Of a DNA stretch of 64,000 nucleotides, positions 45,265-54,451 are shown piece after piece. The DNA is from Rubripirellula lacrimiformis (GTDB lineage: Bacteria > Planctomycetota > Planctomycetia > Pirellulales > Pirellulaceae). The stretch lies in the NCBI RefSeq assembly GCF_007741535.1, contig NZ_CP036525.1, forward strand, positions 6,076,001-6,140,000. The letters are read 5' to 3'. The notes under the pieces are model-generated. The model worked only from the letters and a program-made list of their open reading frames with translations. It made no database searches and was not told the DNA's origin. The stretch's first letter is position 1. Each line of letters begins with the position of its first letter. Both the position numbers and the translations under genes were made by a program.

Positions 45265-46659
45265 TCACTGCGATCGTTCATTTGACGACGCTTGCGAAGA
45301 ATCGGTGGTCATCGGGCCGGCCGATAATACCTTTTGCAGACGCCGGCCCGCCAGATAGGCATTCGTCAGCGCCAATGACGTGATCGTTACCGCGTAAGCG
45401 ATCGCTGCACCGATGATCCCATGGGTCCGAAACAATCCCACGGTCAACACCAACAGCACGATTGCGTGAACGATCATCGCAGCCTGCAACCGCCGCCGGG
45501 CACCGGAGAAGAGCAGGTAGTGAGGGGCCAACGAGAAGTAAGTCCAGACGCTTGAACCAATCGCGACGATGCACATCGCCGGATAGGCCTCTTCGAAACC
45601 ATCGCCGTATAGCCCTAGCAGTTTTCTGCCCGCCAAAAAGACGAAACCCAGGAACACGGCGATCCCCAAGATCATGAAACGCCGTCGGCCCCGCCGCATG
45701 CTGAGAGCCTGACGCCAATCTTGGGTGCGAATCATCACCGCAATCATCGGCTGGAAATATTTGTCAGTCGACTTCGACAACAACAGAATCAACCCGCCGG
45801 TCTCCATCGCGGGCCCCAGCAGGGCGACCTGCGAATCGATGTGCGGCATGTGGTGCGTGATCACCAACGTGGCTTTAAAAAACCAGGACGTCAGGAAACC
45901 GATCCCCATGAACGTCAATCCTGAACTGACCCACGTCGGCAACGCCATCGCTGGCGATAGCTGACGCGAATATTGGCGTCCGATGATGATCGACCATGTG
46001 GTCGCGATCAGCATCCCAATGCAACTGCCGGCGACAAAGCTCAGGACAGCCAATCGAGACGTCAGGACCAACGAATGGTTCAGCCAGGTGATCGCCAACA
46101 GAGTGATCGCCGGCACCAAGACTCGCGCAATCGTCGTTGCGGATGACGCAAACCGAAACGCCAACATCAAGTCGATCGACACACCCATCAATGCCATCGC
46201 TGGCAAAAAAGCCAGCCCCAAATCCATCACTTCGCTAGCGGCTTGAGCATGAACCGATCGTTCGAAAACAATCACCACGATCGCCAGAGCCGACGAAACC
46301 AACAACGTCCCGGCAATCGCAAAACGAAGGTATCCACCGATCAAGTCGCCTCGCCCGCGAACCATAAAGTCGGGCAAAGCCTTCAGCCCGTACTTGCCAA
46401 ACCCGGCTTCGCCAACCGAAGCCAACAGTCCCAATGTGGCGATCGCACCGATGTAATGTTCAAAGTCACCACGCGTCAACGTGCGAGCGAGCTGGATGGT
46501 GATCGCGTACCCCAACAACACCCCCATGACGTTGCAGGCAACCAGCCAAACCGGCGCAAACCCGATCGCAGCTTCCGACGGGTCCGCATCTGGCGAACTC
46601 CAGTCGGTGTCTCTAACCAAATCCGGTCGTGGCGCGTGGTGGAAAAAGATCGGAACCAA
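45265..46659 (-). CDS. Polysaccharide flippase-like membrane protein
   Basis: A protein of up to 464 residues (TTG 46659; start uncertain because the AAGGAAG upstream is very close). About twelve to fourteen membrane segments are visible, starting with APVWLVACNVMGVLLGYAIT followed by ARTLTRGDFEHYIGA, the usual opening of Wzx/oligosaccharide flippases. It should flip a lipid-linked sugar across the inner membrane. No glycosyltransferase gene adjoins. Confidence 0.78.
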   Translation of the reverse strand: MVPIFFHHAPRPDLVRDTDWSSPDADPSEAAIGFAPVWLVACNVMGVLLGYAITIQLARTLTRGDFEHYIGAIATLGLLASVGEAGFGKYGLKALPDFMVRGRGDLIGGYLRFAIAGTLLVSSALAIVVIVFERSVHAQAASEVMDLGLAFLPAMALMGVSIDLMLAFRFASSATTIARVLVPAITLLAITWLNHSLVLTSRLAVLSFVAGSCIGMLIATTWSIIIGRQYSRQLSPAMALPTWVSSGLTFMGIGFLTSWFFKATLVITHHMPHIDSQVALLGPAMETGGLILLLSKSTDKYFQPMIAVMIRTQDWRQALSMRRGRRRFMILGIAVFLGFVFLAGRKLLGLYGDGFEEAYPAMCIVAIGSSVWTYFSLAPHYLLFSGARRRLQAAMIVHAIVLLVLTVGLFRTHGIIGAAIAYAVTITSLALTNAYLAGRRLQKVLSAGPMTTDSSQASSNERSQ

Positions 46660-46782
46660 CTTCCTTGGGGGGACGGACTCTCATTTCACCGCACGGGAAA
46701 AAGAGTCAACAATTCAGAAAACGGTCGGGCGGCGAGAAAGTCGGTTCGGGCGGAGGTGAGGGGGAAGCACAAGCAGGAGTCT

Positions 46783-46990
46783 GAGTTCAAGTTCAAGTTC
46801 AAGTTCAAGTTCGAGTTCGAGTTCGAGTTCGAGTTCGAGTTCGAGTTCGAGTTCGAGTTCGAGAGCTGCCACAGCTCTGACTCCCCTCTCCCCCGCATCG
46901 GACGCGAGTTCTGCTCGTGTCCGATGTGGGGGAGAGGGGCCGGGGGTGAGGGGGGGAAAGTTCGAGTTCAGGTTCAAGTTCAAGTTCGAG
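46783..46990. repeat. (GAGTTC)n tracts around a GGGGGAGAGG hairpin
   Basis: 46783-46863 holds about 13 units of GAGTTC/AAGTTC. Then a hairpin with arms CCCCTCTCCCCCGCATCGGAC-like (46883-46903) and its complement (46919-46939), then GGCCGGGGGTGAGG. A second short tract of the hexamer is at 46960-46990 and is followed by another CTCCCCTCTCCCCCC. The whole gap 46660-47055 shows no gene; open frames through it are repeats of EF, SS, NS or LE pairs. Confidence 0.93.
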
Positions 46991-47055
46991 AACTGCCACA
47001 CCTCCGCCTCCCCTCTCCCCCCATCAATTTCAACATTCGCGATCCACATCAAACG

Positions 47056-47706
47056 CTAGCCATTCGCTCGCGGCGAACCTTCGGTTGCATCCATCCCAGC
47101 TGATAGGAAGGCGGCCGAATCTCGCCCCAGTCGTTCGAACACACCTAGCGTCTCGTTAAAGTCTAATTCGACGCTGCGAACTCGCTCGGCAGGCACCAAG
47201 ACGACCGAGCCGATCCACGTATCCGGTGCACCGGGGAAATACACGACGACCATCCCGTTTGCCAAACGATCCGACTCCATCGCGATTCGCAATCCCTCCG
47301 GACATTCGACCAGCACCGGCGTCAGCGATGGACCATCACTATCGTGTTTCAGGTTGCCCGCCAGCAGGTCTTTGTAGATGGCGTACTTCGGAAAAATGGT
47401 GATCAACTGCCGCTCGATCGTCGACGAAAACTTTCGACCGATCGCACGGCGAGCGATCACTCCGGCGGTAAAGCACATCCCCACCAGCACAGCTACCGAT
47501 GCCGAAAACAGGAACGCGATGCCGGTGGCGGTATTGATCGGCACCCAGTCGGGCATGGCGTCGCCCAGCGGAACAGCGACCGCCGACACGATCGAATAAA
47601 CCTGTCCCAGCAAGCCCGCGATGACGGCAAGCGGCAGCAGGAAAAACAGGCCCCCAATTGCGGTCGATCGCAGGAAGCCGACGGACTCGTGAATCTTTTG
47701 ACGCAT
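47056..47706 (-). CDS. DUF502 family membrane protein
   Basis: A protein of 216 residues. Two membrane segments lie near residues 14-36 (TAIGGLFFLLPLAVIAGLLG) and 55-80. The conserved DUF502 region follows: IFPKYAIYKDLLAG, PVLVECPEGLRIA, MVVVYFPGAPDTWIGSVVLV. The family has no known function. ATG 47706 starts MRQKIHESVGFLR; the frame is open upstream to 47979 without a match. It is divergent from nadA. Confidence 0.85.
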   Translation of the reverse strand: MRQKIHESVGFLRSTAIGGLFFLLPLAVIAGLLGQVYSIVSAVAVPLGDAMPDWVPINTATGIAFLFSASVAVLVGMCFTAGVIARRAIGRKFSSTIERQLITIFPKYAIYKDLLAGNLKHDSDGPSLTPVLVECPEGLRIAMESDRLANGMVVVYFPGAPDTWIGSVVLVPAERVRSVELDFNETLGVFERLGRDSAAFLSAGMDATEGSPRANG

Positions 47707-48064
47707 CAGAATCGATCGAAGGGAAAGGGGGAAAGCGGGGGATCCTGGCCTGGCCAGCGGCGAACGCCCCACGGGAACCGTCGCCTGCTGACGCCGCCGC
47801 GGCAGCGAACCGTTCGCGACTTGCTGCGTTGGAATCGGTGGGAATTTCGCATCGCTTGGCGGCCAGCTTAACACCGGCTTTGGCTCACGAAATTGGGTGG
47901 CACAAAAAAGCTGGACCGATTGGCGGGCCCGATTATTAGCCAAAACGTCGGAAATCAGGGGGAATCCAGCCAATGCCACAGCGTTGGCACGGTCGCGAAA
48001 AACAGATCCGCACGTCTATAATTCACGCACGCACGAAACCGACCGATTCGAAGGAACCCGACCG
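47707..48064. other. Divergent promoter region of the DUF502 gene and nadA
   Basis: About 360 bp between the two start codons. The nadA ribosome-binding site GAAGGAAC is at its right end. No RNA gene or repeat was recognised. Confidence 0.4.
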
Positions 48065-49222
48065 TTGACGACTGACAACCTAGTCACGCTGAACGCGAAC
48101 CCGAAAATGGTGCACGAACTGGCACCGTACAAAACGCTAAGCGATGATGAACTGAATTCGCGTATCGCGGCCGTTCGTCAGCAATTGGGCGATTCCCTGC
48201 TGATCCTGGGGCACCATTACCAACAGGACGAAGTCATCGCACAGACCGACCTGCGCGGCGACAGCTACAAGCTTTCGGAAATGGCAGCCGCCAGCAAGTC
48301 TTGCCGAACGATCGTCTTCTGCGGCGTCCACTTCATGGCCGAGACCGCCGACATCCTGGCCAACCGGCCGGAAAAGCTGGCCGAACGTGACGGCGCCCGT
48401 GTCAAAGTCATCCTGCCGGATATGGCGGCCGGTTGTTCGATGGCCGACATGGCCGGGATCGCTCAGGTCGAAGCAGCCTGGGACGACATGGCGGATGTTA
48501 TCGATACCGAAAAAATCATCCCCGTCACCTACATCAACAGTGCCGCCAGCCTGAAAGCATTTTGTGGTCGGCATGGTGGCATCGTCTGTACCAGCAGTAA
48601 CGCCGGCGCGGTGCTGGACTGGGCGTTTCAGCGTGGCGAGCGAGTGTTCTTTTTCCCGGACCAACACCTCGGGCGAAACACCGCGTTGAAAATGGACATC
48701 ACCGAAGACCAGATGCCCGTCTGGGATCCTTATGCCACCGACATGGGCGGCAACACCGACGACGCGATCCGCAACAGCAAAGTGATCCTGTGGAAGGGCC
48801 ACTGCAGTGTTCACCAGATGTTCCGCGCCGAACACGTTCACGCATTTCGCAAACAACACGAAGGCATCCAAATCCTGGTCCACCCGGAATGCCCGCGCGA
48901 AGTCAATGACTTGGCCGACGTATCGGGAAGCACCGGCAAGATCATCGAAACCGTTCAAAGTGCACCGGCCGGGACCAAGTGGGCCATCGGCACCGAACTG
49001 CACTTAGTGAATCGATTGAAGGCAGAGCACCCCGAGCAAGAGATTCATTTCCTTAGCCCGGTCGTCTGCATGTGCGCCACGATGTACCGCATCGACCTGC
49101 CGCACCTATGCTGGACGCTGGAAAATCTGCGCGACGGCGCCGTCGTCAACCAGATCTTGGTCGACGAAGAAACGACCAAGTGGAGTCTGATTGCACTCGA
49201 GCGAATGTTGGCGGTCAAGTAA
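48065..49222 (+). CDS. nadA: Quinolinate synthase
   Basis: A protein of 385 residues from TTG 48065, with GAAGGAAC upstream. It condenses iminoaspartate with dihydroxyacetone phosphate to quinolinate in NAD synthesis, using a 4Fe-4S cluster. The three cluster Cys are in IVFCGVHFMAETAD, HPECPREVND and VVCMCATMYRID. Other motifs: LILGHHYQQDEV, DMAAGCSMADM, TSSNAG and FFFPDQHLGRNTA. The frame extends upstream to 47897 but lacks family similarity there. No nadB or nadC is in the window. Confidence 0.95.
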   Translation: MTTDNLVTLNANPKMVHELAPYKTLSDDELNSRIAAVRQQLGDSLLILGHHYQQDEVIAQTDLRGDSYKLSEMAAASKSCRTIVFCGVHFMAETADILANRPEKLAERDGARVKVILPDMAAGCSMADMAGIAQVEAAWDDMADVIDTEKIIPVTYINSAASLKAFCGRHGGIVCTSSNAGAVLDWAFQRGERVFFFPDQHLGRNTALKMDITEDQMPVWDPYATDMGGNTDDAIRNSKVILWKGHCSVHQMFRAEHVHAFRKQHEGIQILVHPECPREVNDLADVSGSTGKIIETVQSAPAGTKWAIGTELHLVNRLKAEHPEQEIHFLSPVVCMCATMYRIDLPHLCWTLENLRDGAVVNQILVDEETTKWSLIALERMLAVK

Positions 49223-49283
49223 GCTCACAAACCAAGTCGCGCTCGGCAAACGAGTGCGTCACCAGCTTAATATTTCCAACCCC

Positions 49284-49384
49284 GTAGGCCGGACCAAGCG
49301 AAGCGCCGCTCCGGCAGTGCATCCCCGTGCCTCCAACACCCGACTGCCGGATCCGCGTCGCTCCGCTCCTTGATCCGGCCGACC
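49284..49384. repeat. Large palindrome of CCGGATC-type repeats
   Basis: A left arm (GTAGGCCGGACCAAGCGAAG, then CGCCGCTCCGGCAG) and a right arm (TGCCGGATCCGCGTCGCTCC, then GCTCCTTGATCCGGCC) form an imperfect inverted repeat of about 100 bp. The right arm is itself palindromic at its ends (CCGGATC/GATCCGG). It lies between the convergent nadA and PEP-CTERM genes and may end both transcripts. A single arm recurs at 50699-50734. Confidence 0.8.
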
Positions 49385-49406
49385 TCACTGTTGTCCCTCG
49401 AAGGTT

Positions 49407-50153
49407 CTAGGTCCGCTCCGTCCGGCGGCGCGACCGGAACACGCCGAACAAGCATGTCAGCGCGAGACATAGGGTGACACAGCTAGCCGGTTCGGGCACC
49501 GCGGCGAAGGGCGAGTTGCTGTAACGAAGCGACTCGATCTCGCCACTGAGGTTTCCACCCGTAGGTGATCCGTCACCGAAGTACAAGTAAGAGGGCGACG
49601 AGTTTACGGTTCCAAGCGTTCCTGCGGCGACCTGGCTGCCATCGATGTCGAGCGTAAAAGCGTTGCTTCCACCGGCTTTGGTGAGTTTGAAATCGTGGAA
49701 GCCCGAAGCGAAGCTACCACGGTAGCTTGTTCCCACCACTCCCCAACCTGTCGGCCGAAGTTCGATGGCTCCCTGGGCAAAAGCATCGGAAAACCCGATG
49801 AACATGCCAAATCCGCCGCTGACGCTGAGGGTGCGTGCTCGGAATTCGAGCATCACGTCGATGGAGGAGTCAAAGCTGTCGTTAAGTTGATAGCCCGCAA
49901 ATACGTCCCGGCCAATCCCAGTCGTATTCACCTTGAGAACTTGGTTTTCAAGTTTAAAAACGTTCGTTTCGACAACACCAGTCGAGGAAATGTATGGCAA
50001 GCCCGAAGCGCTGGGCAAGTTTGTGGCCGTAGTGAAGTCGGTTTCAACCATGACCCCAGCGTTGAGTGGCGCCGCTAGAAGACCGACCCAGAGCGTCAGC
50101 CCACACAAACGAACCCAAGCTAAATTCAATCTGCACCAGTTGGAACGCATCAT
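49407..50153 (-). CDS. PEP-CTERM sorted surface protein 1
   Basis: A protein of 248 residues with a signal peptide (VRLCGLTLWVGLLAAPLNAG). The C terminus has the sorting tripartite signal: AAVPEPASC, a hydrophobic helix and a basic end (FRSRRRTER). The mature part is beta-rich (FEFRARTLSVSGGFG-like strands, ELRPTGWGVVGTSYRG) and may be a jelly-roll. An exosortase should cut it at the PEP site; no exosortase gene is in the window. Confidence 0.88.
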   Translation of the reverse strand: MMRSNWCRLNLAWVRLCGLTLWVGLLAAPLNAGVMVETDFTTATNLPSASGLPYISSTGVVETNVFKLENQVLKVNTTGIGRDVFAGYQLNDSFDSSIDVMLEFRARTLSVSGGFGMFIGFSDAFAQGAIELRPTGWGVVGTSYRGSFASGFHDFKLTKAGGSNAFTLDIDGSQVAAGTLGTVNSSPSYLYFGDGSPTGGNLSGEIESLRYSNSPFAAVPEPASCVTLCLALTCLFGVFRSRRRTERT

Positions 50154-50698
50154 CGTATTTGTTTCCCGATTCACTGCAAGCAGCTTCGATATGAAAGGAC
50201 GGAGTTCAGACGCAATTTTTAGTTGTGAATTTGTCGACCCAAAGTGATAGGTCAGTAACCATAGCGCGAACGAGGACAGCAAGAGGCAACGACCGACCTA
50301 ACAAATCGCGCGGTGATCATTTGGACTGGTAGAAATAGATGCCCCGAAGATTTCTGGTGGCTTCGGCACAATGCAAAATGGCTATAAAACTCCTGCTTGG
50401 AACAGTAGGTGACGACTCGCTGTTCAACAGGTGATGCCCCATTTCTCTGCTTACCTGGCGAATGCTTCGCATCGTTCGACAAAGTCCGAGGCGGACTCAC
50501 TTCTTTCTCGCTAACCTAACGCCGCTCCGGGGGGCAACGCAACCTCCCGCTGGCGAACACTGCCCAATCCTCCCAACCGCCCCGCACCAGCCAACCGCGA
50601 AACGCCTATATCGCGATGCCAGAAAAAACACGGAGGTGCGATTGACGGGGTTTCAGGCCGGTGGTTCGCGCAACAGCAGCGAGGCAAGGCAATCAGCT

Positions 50699-50734
50699 TG
50701 CCGGATCCGCGTCGCTTCGCTCCTTGATCCGGCC
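50699..50734. repeat. CCGGATC palindromic element, single arm
   Basis: TGCCGGATCCGCGTCGCTTC then GCTCCTTGATCCGGCC. It differs from the arm at 49346-49381 by one base. Confidence 0.85.
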
Positions 50735-50895
50735 TACTTCACTCGAGCGAATGACGCAAAGCCCAAACCGGTGAGCGTTCCGTTGGTCCATACGATTCAC
50801 CCTAGTGGCCTAAAACACCTTCGTTTTAGGCTCGGCACAGTTAGCCGTTTTGGCGATAGCGGCCCGTTGATTCAATCGAACTTTCAACGGCAATT

Positions 50896-50968
50896 GTGAG
50901 CCGCTTGCCGTGAGGCGACGTGCATTTTTGGAAGTGGATTCCCGGCCGCTCACGCGATCACGGCTCAC
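50896..50968. repeat. GTGAGCCG palindromic intergenic element, copy 2
   Basis: Bounded by GTGAGCCG and CGGCTCAC, with GCCGTGAGG and CCCGGCCGCTCACGCGATCA inside, as in the copy at 34973-35047. The middle is diverged. Confidence 0.85.
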
Positions 50969-51066
50969 TTAATCTGCAGGCCGCGAACCGCGGTTTTCAC
51001 CGACGGAACGGTGGCTAGCGTCAAAACCGCTAACCCAAGATTTAGCTGCCATAGTCCACTAGAAGT

Positions 51067-51108
51067 AAAAAAAAACGGTAGCATCCAGACCAAATCAAGA
51101 TGCTACCG
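51067..51108 (-). terminator. Rho-independent terminator of PEP-CTERM gene 2
   Basis: A perfect 10-bp stem, CGGTAGCATC (51076-51085) with GATGCTACCG (51099-51108), is followed on the minus strand by nine T. It lies about 30 bp after the stop of the gene at 51137. Confidence 0.9.
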
Positions 51109-51136
51109 CCTATCGTTTTAACAAAAGGCAAACGCG

Positions 51137-52009
51137 TTAAGCTCGCAGAGTACGTCGACGCTTGCGTCGCAGTCCCATGGTGCAGACGCATAGACCAAGA
51201 CCGCCAAAGGCCAGCAGCGAAGCTGGTTCGGGAACTGCATTGGTATTGATCTGGATCTGAGTTTGCGCAATTACCGCACCATTGTCGAAAGCGGTCAAGA
51301 TAATATCAAAAACTCCAGGAACGTTCGCATCGAAGGGGTGCGACGCGTCGTTGAAGAATTCCAGATTCCATGAATTCTGGGCAAGGTTGTTGCTGGCGAT
51401 CAAGTCACCGTAAGCAGTAGCATCAGCTGCTTTGACCCCTGCTCCTGGCCCCGTGCCGTTATCACCGATCGCGTGATCCGCGTAAGAAGTATTGATCGGA
51501 TCAAACGCCAGATAATTATCACCGGGCATAGGATTAAAGTCGGTCGCGGGATCTAAGTCAATTTCGAGCAGATAGGTCAGTGCACTGAGACTTCGCGGAG
51601 AAGTTACGCCGTCTCCCTCAAAATCCGAATTGATGGACCACTCAAAGTTCCATTTGGCTGTACTGGATGAATTCGGTTCAAAACTGAATCCGCCCCCTGC
51701 CGGTTGCCCAGGTTCAAACGTGTAAGTTCCGTCTCCGTTACTGTTGAACGTGTTCTCGGGCTGGTTGCTAGCATTGAACCGCACTTTCGCTCGCAACCCC
51801 AATTCGATTCTATCTGCACTGCTTCGATTGACAGTGAACGCGCCGTTGGTGACACCCGAACCCATAATCACATTGCTGGTGACGTTTTGGTCAAATGGAT
51901 ACACGCCTGCATCGCTTGAAGGTGCAGCCAACGCGACCACCGCAACGACCATTGCCAGACGATCAACGCGCAGCAAACAAGACAGATATTTCTTCGTAAA
52001 ACAAAGCAT
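51137..52009 (-). CDS. PEP-CTERM sorted surface protein 2
   Basis: A protein of 290 residues. A signal peptide (MVVAVVALAAPSSDAG) begins it and the C terminus carries NAVPEPASLLAFGGLGLCV followed by RRKRRR. The mature part has Asn/Gly/Asp-rich strands (NSNGDGTYTFEPGQPAGGG) and no known enzyme motif. It is 70 bp downstream of the small secreted protein A gene and ends at a strong terminator, so the two probably share a transcript. Confidence 0.9.
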   Translation of the reverse strand: MLCFTKKYLSCLLRVDRLAMVVAVVALAAPSSDAGVYPFDQNVTSNVIMGSGVTNGAFTVNRSSADRIELGLRAKVRFNASNQPENTFNSNGDGTYTFEPGQPAGGGFSFEPNSSSTAKWNFEWSINSDFEGDGVTSPRSLSALTYLLEIDLDPATDFNPMPGDNYLAFDPINTSYADHAIGDNGTGPGAGVKAADATAYGDLIASNNLAQNSWNLEFFNDASHPFDANVPGVFDIILTAFDNGAVIAQTQIQINTNAVPEPASLLAFGGLGLCVCTMGLRRKRRRTLRA

Positions 52010-52079
52010 CTAAAACTCTTCACAAAAACTAAGAAAGTAAAAACCACAAACAATCTTTAAAGCACATGCAGAGTGGTCT

Positions 52080-52445
52080 TCACGAAGGTTTTTGGAGGCC
52101 GTCAAGCAATGGAGGTCCGGGGAGAACGCTATTGACGATTGTCAGACGCCAACAGAGTTGTGCGCGGCAGTCAACGCCGGTGAAGTCGACCGGCAGGGCC
52201 AAGACTCGCGGGTTCAGGTGGCTCACGCTGGGGTTTCCGCTCATCCCCGACGAGCTACCGAACCGGAAGGAAGGCTCTGGCTCGTCAGGGTCGGGCTGCC
52301 TGTGCGTTGGCAGGTCGAAACTGGCGGACGCAACCGTATCGATGGAAGGTACCGAACTTTGCGACGAAATGACTCCCGCCTCAACAACGTTGTCGTTGAG
52401 CTGAAGCGTGAGGGCGAGAATCAGCAGGCAGGAGTGACGGAACAT
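52080..52445 (-). CDS. Small secreted protein A (duplicated family)
   Basis: Not recognised. It has 121 residues, with a signal peptide (CLLILALTLQLNDNVVEAG), then VISSQSSVPSIDTVASASFD, a Pro/Asp-rich stretch and a conserved end (FTGVDCRAQLCWRLTIVN). The copy at 54452 is nearly identical. Both sit just upstream of a PEP-CTERM gene. The frame is open upstream to 52730, but ATG 52445 gives the signal peptide and the same length as its copy. Confidence 0.65.
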   Translation of the reverse strand: MFRHSCLLILALTLQLNDNVVEAGVISSQSSVPSIDTVASASFDLPTHRQPDPDEPEPSFRFGSSSGMSGNPSVSHLNPRVLALPVDFTGVDCRAQLCWRLTIVNSVLPGPPLLDGLQKPS

Positions 52446-53448
52446 GGTGGTGGATTTTATCGGTACCGCCCGGGATTGCAACGCAATCGCAGGCAATTTG
52501 GGGGGCATTGAGGGGGAAAATCTTATCCAACTGCGCCCCCCGAAGCCGTTGCGCATTTGTTTAGGTGCCATGCAAAGCCAAGCCTTTCTGCGCCTGAATT
52601 CACGGTGCCAATTCAAGCAGGCTGGATGCGGCAGACCCAGGACACCAACGTTCATCGTGCTGACGCATCGACTCCATTCCGTGCCCACCTGCACAATCAT
52701 GGCATCGCCAGCTGATTTGTAGCCGTACACCAGAACCAGTATTTACTGAGCTTGAATATTTGCTGAGGCGTTCGCCTTGGCGGCATGTCTGAATCGCCTC
52801 AGGGGGCTCGGCCTTCCAGGTATACGGTGCCAGAATCGACCATTTCGTTTCGCCGGCAAGCTTTCGCTCCAGGACGTCTTGCAAGAACGCGGCAACGTCC
52901 AGGTCAGTGCGGACCGCATTGCCGATGATTGTCATCGAGTTCGCTGCTCGCTCGCTCGCTCGCGGCCACCGAGCCTTTGAATAGCCCGTTCTTCCGCCCT
53001 ACTGCTGCTCGTTTCGTCAACGGTTCGCAGTCGTAGTCGTCGATCGAGATCGACGCGCAAACTTCTCTGATTCGTCGAGAGTCTTGATCTGGTCCTTCAG
53101 GTCATAGCGCATCCTCGATCAACGACTCCAGTTTGGCGACCTGAATCGGGAATGGTCCTCGGCATTCGTTAATCTTCCGACGCGCGTGCGCTCAGCAGGC
53201 CGCGAAGCGTAGTAGCCCCACATGGACGAAGTGTCATCTTGTTGCCCGACCAGGGGATTAGGGATTCCGGAGTAAATACCTGGACGCTACGGCCGTCGTA
53301 CCGTCTGCAAAGAGTTCTGTGGGATGGCACAGTTCCCCTGAACACACAACGCAAAGCCCGAACCAGCGGATCCTTCCGCTGGTTGCAGCAATGAAGTTGA
53401 CATTAGGGATCGCAGTGTTTGCATTTTCCCTCGAAAGCAGTTGCCGCT
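52446..53448. other. Degenerate stretch with an IS66 remnant
   Basis: About 1 kb. The left 130 bp keep similarity to the duplicated unit of the small secreted gene. The IS66 remnant occupies 52759-53065. The remainder up to the PEP-CTERM gene 3 stop has only short open frames without family features. Confidence 0.5.
52759..53065 (-). pseudogene. IS66-family transposase C-terminal remnant
   Basis: The minus strand reads SISIDDYDCEPLTKRAAVGR, then KNGLFKGSVAASERA. It then shifts frame and continues ANSMTIIGNAVRTDLDVAAF, LQDVLERKLAGE and YTWKAEPPEAIQT. This follows the end of IS66 TnpC, which typically has (I)DNN..E, GRKNWLF.GS, then a helical end and a W..PEAI tail. The shift falls in a run of GCGA repeats at about 52946-52963. 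The N-terminal and central catalytic parts are missing, and no terminal inverted repeats were found. Confidence 0.75.
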
Positions 53449-54351
53449 TTAAGCTGATTGCTTCTGGTTTCGTCGATGAATTCCTCCTACAACCAGCCCC
53501 AACGCACCGATGCCGAAGATGGCAAGGGACGAAGGTTCGGGAACTGGCTGGAAGTTATATGTGGTCGATTCGGTATCGGTACCGAACACCACATTGTCGA
53601 AATAACCGATTTGATTCTGGTTATAGGTTCCTACACCAACATTGATGCCTACAATCCGGGCCGAAGCAAAATCAGCGTCTAAAGCGAAGAGGCTGGCCCA
53701 CTCGGAAGCCGACTTGATGGGAGGACCACCTGCACCACTGCTTTGTTCAAAACCGCCAGTCCACCACCAGCCACCGCCCGAGTCGCTGCCAGCCCCGGTG
53801 CCGCTGCCAATGGAAACAGTCTGCCAGTCACCGGTAGGTGGCAAGGACGACCCTGCTGCGGGCTGGTTCCAGCTCGGCTCATAGACCAGTTGCCCGTAGT
53901 TGTCCCCCGTTCCTACGGCAGAATAGATACCCAGCTTCAGCGACGGCGCTGCAAAAGCGTTAGGGCCATTGTCGACTTTGTAATACGAATAGCCCGCGAC
54001 CAGATTGTTCAGGATGTCGGAGGCAAGCCCAAAATCCGCGCTGATCCCGATTTCACCGCGGTCAGAATTGCTAGCACCTGTCGTCACTTTCGCGGCACCG
54101 ATCGGCGACGGTTGGTTGGATTCCAGGGTTCCACCTGCGCCCGTCAGGTCAAAGATTCCGGCCGAGCCGCCTCCTTGCACAAATTGCCCCCAACCACCAC
54201 CAGGGACAATGGTAGGTGCGAGTTGGTCCACAACGATCGTTCCACCTTTGGCTGTCGAAGACACGCCGAGCAATGCCGCAATCGCCAACAACCTGATGCC
54301 AAGATCCGTACCGAATCGAACGGCGGTGCTAAAATCAAAAAACGTCTTCAT
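53449..54351 (-). CDS. PEP-CTERM sorted surface protein 3
   Basis: A protein of 300 residues from ATG 54351 with GGAA upstream. A signal peptide (LGIRLLAIAALLGVSSTAKG) and a C-terminal sorting signal (QPVPEPSSLAIFGIGALGLV, then HRRNQK) frame a Gly-rich beta domain (GGGWGQFVQGGGSAGIF; GGGWWWTGGFEQSSGAGG). No enzyme motif was found. It lies 100 bp downstream of small secreted protein B, the same arrangement as protein A with PEP-CTERM 2. Confidence 0.9.
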   Translation of the reverse strand: MKTFFDFSTAVRFGTDLGIRLLAIAALLGVSSTAKGGTIVVDQLAPTIVPGGGWGQFVQGGGSAGIFDLTGAGGTLESNQPSPIGAAKVTTGASNSDRGEIGISADFGLASDILNNLVAGYSYYKVDNGPNAFAAPSLKLGIYSAVGTGDNYGQLVYEPSWNQPAAGSSLPPTGDWQTVSIGSGTGAGSDSGGGWWWTGGFEQSSGAGGPPIKSASEWASLFALDADFASARIVGINVGVGTYNQNQIGYFDNVVFGTDTESTTYNFQPVPEPSSLAIFGIGALGLVVGGIHRRNQKQSA

Positions 54352-54451
54352 TTTCAAATTTCCAAAAAGTCTTCAAAGGTAAAGAGTGGGATGAATTTTC
54401 GTTTCCGATCGCGGAAACTATCCCAAGCAAAATCGAGCAATCAATTCGGCT

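Larger units (their letters stand above)
50154..51066. other. Gene-free stretch between two PEP-CTERM genes
   Basis: About 910 bp. It holds the upstream region of PEP-CTERM gene 1, one CCGGATC element (50699-50734) and one GTGAGCCG element (50896-50968). A 145-residue open frame on the plus strand (50462-50899) runs through these repeats and shows no protein features. Confidence 0.6.

Noticed and set aside
46243-47103. 286-residue plus-strand frame with EFEFEF repeats
   Set aside because: It is antisense to the flippase and made of (GAGTTC)n translation.
50462-50899. 145-residue plus-strand frame between PEP-CTERM genes
   Set aside because: It crosses a dispersed palindrome and has no protein features.
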